From positions 1-7,798 of the forward strand of contig JAWOGN010000308.1 of NCBI GenBank assembly GCA_046496815.1: a stretch of DNA of 7,798 nucleotides. The letters are read 5' to 3'. The notes under the pieces were generated by a model that was not told where the DNA came from, searched no databases, and was given only the letters and a program-made list of their open reading frames with translations. Made by a program: the position numbers and the translations under genes. The DNA is from JAWOGN01 sp046496815. GTDB lineage: Bacteria > Desulfobacterota > DSM-4660 > Desulfatiglandales > Desulfatiglandaceae. This document shows, one piece after another, positions 5,847 to 7,798 of the stretch (positions are counted from its first letter, which is position 1; each line of letters opens with the position of its first letter).

Positions 5847-5878
5847 GGTATATTTCTCCTTTTAAAAAGGATAATACC
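5847..5878. promoter_or_regulatory. Imperfect palindrome upstream of the ATPase remnant
   Basis: GGTAT (5847-5851) and ATACC (5874-5878) enclose CTCCTTTT/AAAAAGGA, giving an imperfect dyad that contains the AAAGGA ribosome-binding-type sequence 5 bases before the ATG at 5884. It could be a repressor operator or a hairpin that hides the ribosome binding site. Only the symmetry is directly seen. Confidence 0.35.
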
Positions 5879-5883
5879 AGATC

Positions 5884-6281
5884 ATGGAAATGCATTCACC
5901 CAACCCCTTTCAAAACCGGCTGAGAGAAAAACTGGTTGAGTCCCTGACTGCGCCCATACCGGAAGGAACCCCAAGACGCATCTACGGCACAGCGGACAAC
6001 CATTGCCGGCCCAGCCTGATTTTCTGGATAATTCATCCCGCTCCTCTCTTGAACGGTTCTTTCTGGACTACCTGACTAAAGGGGGGTTCCCTGAAGCCCA
6101 GGGACTGGACACAGCCACTCGCTATCAGCTCCTCAGGGACTATGTGGATGTGGCCATGCTCCGTGACGTAGTCGAGCGGCACGCAGTGAGCAATGTGACA
6201 GGGCTGCGGTGGCTCGTGCGGCATTTGTTGGGCGCACCAGCAGACCTTTACCAGCGACGATGCGGGCCCCCGGGCACTTGA
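5884..6281 (+). pseudogene. AAA ATPase (DUF4143-associated family), internally deleted remnant
   Basis: The N-terminal piece (5884 to about 5990, frame 1: PFQNRLREKLVESLTAPIPE, then GTPRRIYG) matches the start of a family of ~400-residue ATP-binding proteins with a C-terminal DUF4143 region. Around 5990-6000 the sequence jumps to frame 0 and continues with the family's central part (PAQPDFLD..., LERFFLDYLTKGGFPEAQGL, LLRDYVDVAMLRDVVERH, WLVRHLLGAP). The missing stretch, estimated at about 150 codons from memory of the family, would hold Walker A and Walker B, so no ATPase can be made. The familiar sequence ends at LLGAPA (~6240), where a second junction follows. Such ATPases are common, often toxin/antitoxin-like or of unknown role. 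This copy is clearly non-functional. Confidence 0.75.
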
Positions 6282-6429
6282 TTCCATGATGCGTCTGTTG
6301 ACCGCCCTTTCCACGCCCCAGGCCGACGAGATCGGCAAGATGAAGATGGAACTTCGGCGTCTCATCTTTGACGTACAGATGGGCCATGAAAAGCAAAAGA
6401 GAATGTTTAATGGGACTATAGTGGGATAA
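6241..6429 (+). pseudogene. C-terminal fragment of an unidentified protein fused to the ATPase remnant
   Basis: Frame 1 is open from 6199 and becomes protein-like from about 6241 (QTFTSDDAGPRALDSMM), then LLTALSTPQADEIGKMKMEL and LRRLIFDVQMGHEKQKRMF, ending at TAA 6427-6429. It is in a different frame from the ATPase remnant that precedes it and does not match the normal continuation of that family. It is therefore probably the tail of another gene joined by deletion. An internal start at ATG 6289 would give 46 residues, mostly helical and charged, but no ribosome binding site is evident. The family is not recognised. Confidence 0.4.
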
Positions 6430-6486
6430 TCAACAACTTATTGATTATCATAGAAAGAGTGGAATCGCGCAACGGGTTGATATTTA

Positions 6487-6531
6487 TGGTGCGCCCAGGG
6501 TGATTCGAACACCCGACCTACGGATTCGTAG
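6487..6531 (-). tRNA. Truncated tRNA-Arg(ACG) 3' segment, an att site
   Basis: The minus strand shows anticodon loop CTACGAA (6531-6525, anticodon ACG), the 3' anticodon strand TCCGT, variable loop AGGTC, T arm GGGTG-TTCGAAT-CACCC (6514-6498), acceptor strand TGGGCGC (6497-6491), discriminator A and CCA (6489-6487). Upstream of the anticodon loop the sequence does not continue as a tRNA: there is no complementary 5' anticodon strand, D arm or 5' acceptor. This is the 3' part of a tRNA gene, as left at the distal end of an element integrated by a tyrosine recombinase. In this geometry the chromosome lies to the left and the element to the right of the fragment. Confidence 0.88.
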
Positions 6532-6657
6532 ACAGTAACCCCAAGTTTTCTAACCTCCTCAAATCAGTATAACATTTTGAAATCGTTCAATTTCATCATT
6601 TCAAGTTTTAAGCAATTTTTGTCGATTTCCCCCATTTTTGCTTTGATTGGAAACTTT

Positions 6658-6678
6658 TCCACACACAAATCCACACAC
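6658..6678. promoter_or_regulatory. Direct repeat TCCACACAC x2, candidate integrase arm sites
   Basis: TCCACACAC occurs at 6658-6666 and again at 6670-6678 (period 12 bases), about 130 bases inside the element from the tRNA fragment. Short direct repeats at this kind of distance from the crossover core are typical arm-type binding sites of tyrosine integrases. Assignment is by position and form only. Confidence 0.4.
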
Positions 6679-6723
6679 GAAAATTGGAGCAAGGTGAAGG
6701 CAGATGTTCACAATTGATCCCAC

Positions 6724-6760
6724 AAAAAAAGACCCAAGAACATGAAGTTCCAGGGTCTTG
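6724..6760 (-). terminator. Rho-independent terminator of the minus-strand phage-like operon
   Basis: On the minus strand AAGACCC (6759-6753) pairs with GGGTCTT (6735-6729). An inner GAAC/GTTC stem adds to it, and a run of T residues (6730-6724) follows. It lies 16 bases after the stop of the SSB-like gene and points in the same direction. Confidence 0.85.
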
Positions 6761-6775
6761 AGTACCGTCTCTGGA

Positions 6776-7207
6776 CTAAAAGGGAAGATCTCCCGCTTCG
6801 TTTGGCAATTCTTCCCCATCAGAATCCCTAGCAACAGGCTTGAAATCTTCAGCTCTCTCTCTGCGTCGGCCATTCTTATAGCGATGATTCACAAATATGC
6901 AGAGTTCCCTGCCGATAAGATCTCGAAGCACTGATTTCAGGTCCTTTCCGTAGTCGCGGGTTAAGCCAGCTGCTTTACCCAAATCCAGGAATCGTGGATC
7001 GGCCTTTCCATTCTCATCATAATAGAAAAATCCAGGTACAAGAATATCTTTGCATTTCCTTTCGTTGATAATCTCAAAGTCCACTTTTATGTATTGGTGC
7101 CCGCTTTTACTATTTTGTCGGCTCGCCTGATGAATGCTGGCCGTGTGCAAACCCCTCCTGATTCGTCCGTATCTCTTTTGAGGTTTATCGTTTTGAAAAT
7201 TAAACAT
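6776..7207 (-). CDS. DUF669/SSB-like phage single-stranded DNA binding protein
   Basis: A 143-residue protein. Residues 37-110 carry an OB-type pattern (GHQYIKVDFEIINE, ILVPGFFYYDENG, LIGRELCIFVNHRYKNG), like the phage-encoded DUF669 group found beside recombination and replication genes. The C terminus is acidic and ends GDLPF, matching the 'DxPF' tip by which SSB proteins recruit replication partners. The N terminus (KPQKRYGRIRRG) is basic. ATG 7207 is preceded by GGAGGTGA, which lies inside the end of the upstream gene, and the two reading frames overlap by 8 bases (7200-7207), so translation should be coupled. Role inferred: coating phage or plasmid single strands during replication or recombination. 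Filamentous-phage-type ssDNA binding is an alternative label. Confidence 0.7.
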   Translation of the reverse strand: MFNFQNDKPQKRYGRIRRGLHTASIHQASRQNSKSGHQYIKVDFEIINERKCKDILVPGFFYYDENGKADPRFLDLGKAAGLTRDYGKDLKSVLRDLIGRELCIFVNHRYKNGRRRERAEDFKPVARDSDGEELPNEAGDLPF

Positions 7208-7484
7208 GTCTAATCACCTCCATACTTTGGGTCGATTGTTCTTTCATGGAATCATCGGATTCTCTGAAGCACGCAACCGATCCAAAATCACTGTCAACCT
7301 CTGAAAAAGAATCCATGAAATCGGAAAATGAAGGCTTGGCATCAAGCACAACATTTACATCAACACGATAGGACTCTGTTTTCAGGGGCGACTTCTCAGA
7401 CTTTTCAGGTTCTCTGGTGATAAACCAGACCGTGACTCCGAAAACAGCAATGATAATAATGATCTCCAAAGGGATACAGGGCAT
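7200..7484 (-). CDS. Small single-pass membrane protein (94 aa), phage-like operon
   Basis: It begins MPCIPLEIIIIIAVFGVTVW, with a clear N-terminal transmembrane helix (about residues 5-21), followed by a basic stop-transfer (TREPEKSEKS) and a Ser/Asp/Glu-rich soluble tail (for example SFSDFMDSFSEVDSDFGS). A near-perfect ribosome binding site AAGGAGGTGA (complement of 7491-7500) supports ATG 7484. It overlaps the next gene (SSB-like) by 8 bases, so both belong to one minus-strand operon. I do not recognise a family. Small membrane proteins next to an ssDNA-binding protein occur in filamentous (inovirus-type) phages and in conjugative elements, but this is only context. Confidence 0.65.
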   Translation of the reverse strand: MPCIPLEIIIIIAVFGVTVWFITREPEKSEKSPLKTESYRVDVNVVLDAKPSFSDFMDSFSEVDSDFGSVACFRESDDSMKEQSTQSMEVIRHV

Positions 7485-7500
7485 AATGAATCACCTCCTT

Positions 7501-7615
7501 CTACTGTTATAGATAACCTTAATCTGAGTGCCGTCACATCTGGGCTGCGCCAGTCTAAACGTGAAGAATTCAAAAAATTTAGAACACCTTTTAAACCACT
7601 ATGGTTCCGTATAGT
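7501..7615. other. Upstream region of the minus-strand operon
   Basis: No gene with a proper start is seen. A small hairpin ACTAT/ATAGT (7598-7602/7611-7615) is present. The promoter of the minus-strand genes may lie here or further right, but I could not define -35/-10 boxes with confidence. Confidence 0.4.
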
Positions 7616-7798
7616 TCATTTCAAGAACTCAAGCCGACACTCGTACCTAATCCAACATTCGGACATATGCGCTGAATCGATACTGTGGGGAATTGCATCC
7701 CCAGGGGACCGACTATGCTTACGAGAGGACTGACATAAGCTTTTTTCCGTCTTCTTGGCTTTGGCGCTTTTTTCAAGGAAGCTGTAATCTACAGCCTT
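7616..7798 (-). CDS. Possible C-terminal end of a gene entering from the right edge
   Basis: The minus strand is open from base 7798 to a TGA at 7618-7616 (60 codons, no start within the window). The first part is lysine-rich and protein-like (DYSFLEKSAKAKKTEKS); the end reads ECWIRYECRLEFLK. It is co-directional with the two phage-like genes, so it could be the preceding operon member, for instance a replication protein, but no domain is diagnostic. An open run of this length can occur by chance, and the segment also contains a GC hairpin (TGGGGA/TCCCCA, 7686-7691/7698-7703). Confidence 0.3.
   Translation of the reverse strand, partial: KAVDYSFLEKSAKAKKTEKSLCQSSRKHSRSPGDAIPHSIDSAHMSECWIRYECRLEFLK

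Noticed and set aside
6455..6570. A complete tRNA gene on the minus strand
   Set aside because: The 5' anticodon strand, D arm and 5' acceptor are absent; only the 3' portion is present.
6601..6873. 90-codon minus-strand frame overlapping the SSB-like gene
   Set aside because: It is in another frame across the 3' end of the SSB-like gene and runs through its terminator and the att arm region.
7382..7573. 63-codon minus-strand frame upstream of the 94-residue membrane protein
   Set aside because: It overlaps the transmembrane-coding part of the better supported gene and its strong ribosome binding site, and it has no domain features.

Overview
The window looks like accessory, repeat-rich DNA from an anaerobic proteobacterium-like organism. 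Desulfobacterota (former Deltaproteobacteria) is my best guess, from the family resemblance of the genes and repeats; this is an inference, since no rRNA or marker gene is present. Base composition is moderate and coding density is low. Intact single genes alternate with gene remnants, REP-type palindromes and an integration scar.

Left part (1-2900, + strand): the C-terminal 223 codons of an isoaspartyl dipeptidase (iadA-like) enter from the left edge. After an inverted-repeat element (732-852) comes an intact 619-residue protein joining an N-terminal NERD nuclease-type domain to a superfamily 1 (UvrD/Rep-like) helicase. It stands alone and may be a nucleic-acid-processing or defence enzyme.

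Middle (2900-4600, + strand): a 29-residue membrane peptide precedes a membrane-anchored repeat protein gene that appears broken by two frameshifts. A RidA-family enamine/imine deaminase and a 60-residue cysteine-rich protein follow. Two copies of a 36-nt motif (29/36 identical), each tied to a hairpin, sit upstream of the membrane peptide and of ridA.

REP/RAYT region (4600-5820): an intact REP-associated tyrosine transposase (Y1/HUH type) is bracketed by inverted copies of a GTAG-headed palindrome. At least six copies or expanded derivatives are present, which is the classic arrangement of a RAYT gene with its own REPs.

Pseudogene (5884-6429): the remains of an AAA-type ATPase of the DUF4143-associated family. 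An internal deletion removed Walker A and B, and the remnant is joined to a fragment of an unrelated frame.

Integration scar and mobile element (6487-7798): the 3' part of a tRNA-Arg(ACG) gene lies on the minus strand without its 5' half, as expected of the att site at the distal end of an element integrated in that tRNA gene. By the usual geometry, DNA to the left is host chromosome and DNA to the right is the element. The right side carries a minus-strand phage-like operon: a small membrane protein translationally coupled to a DUF669/SSB-like protein with an acidic DLPF tail, followed by a rho-independent terminator. A further partial reading frame may enter from the right edge.
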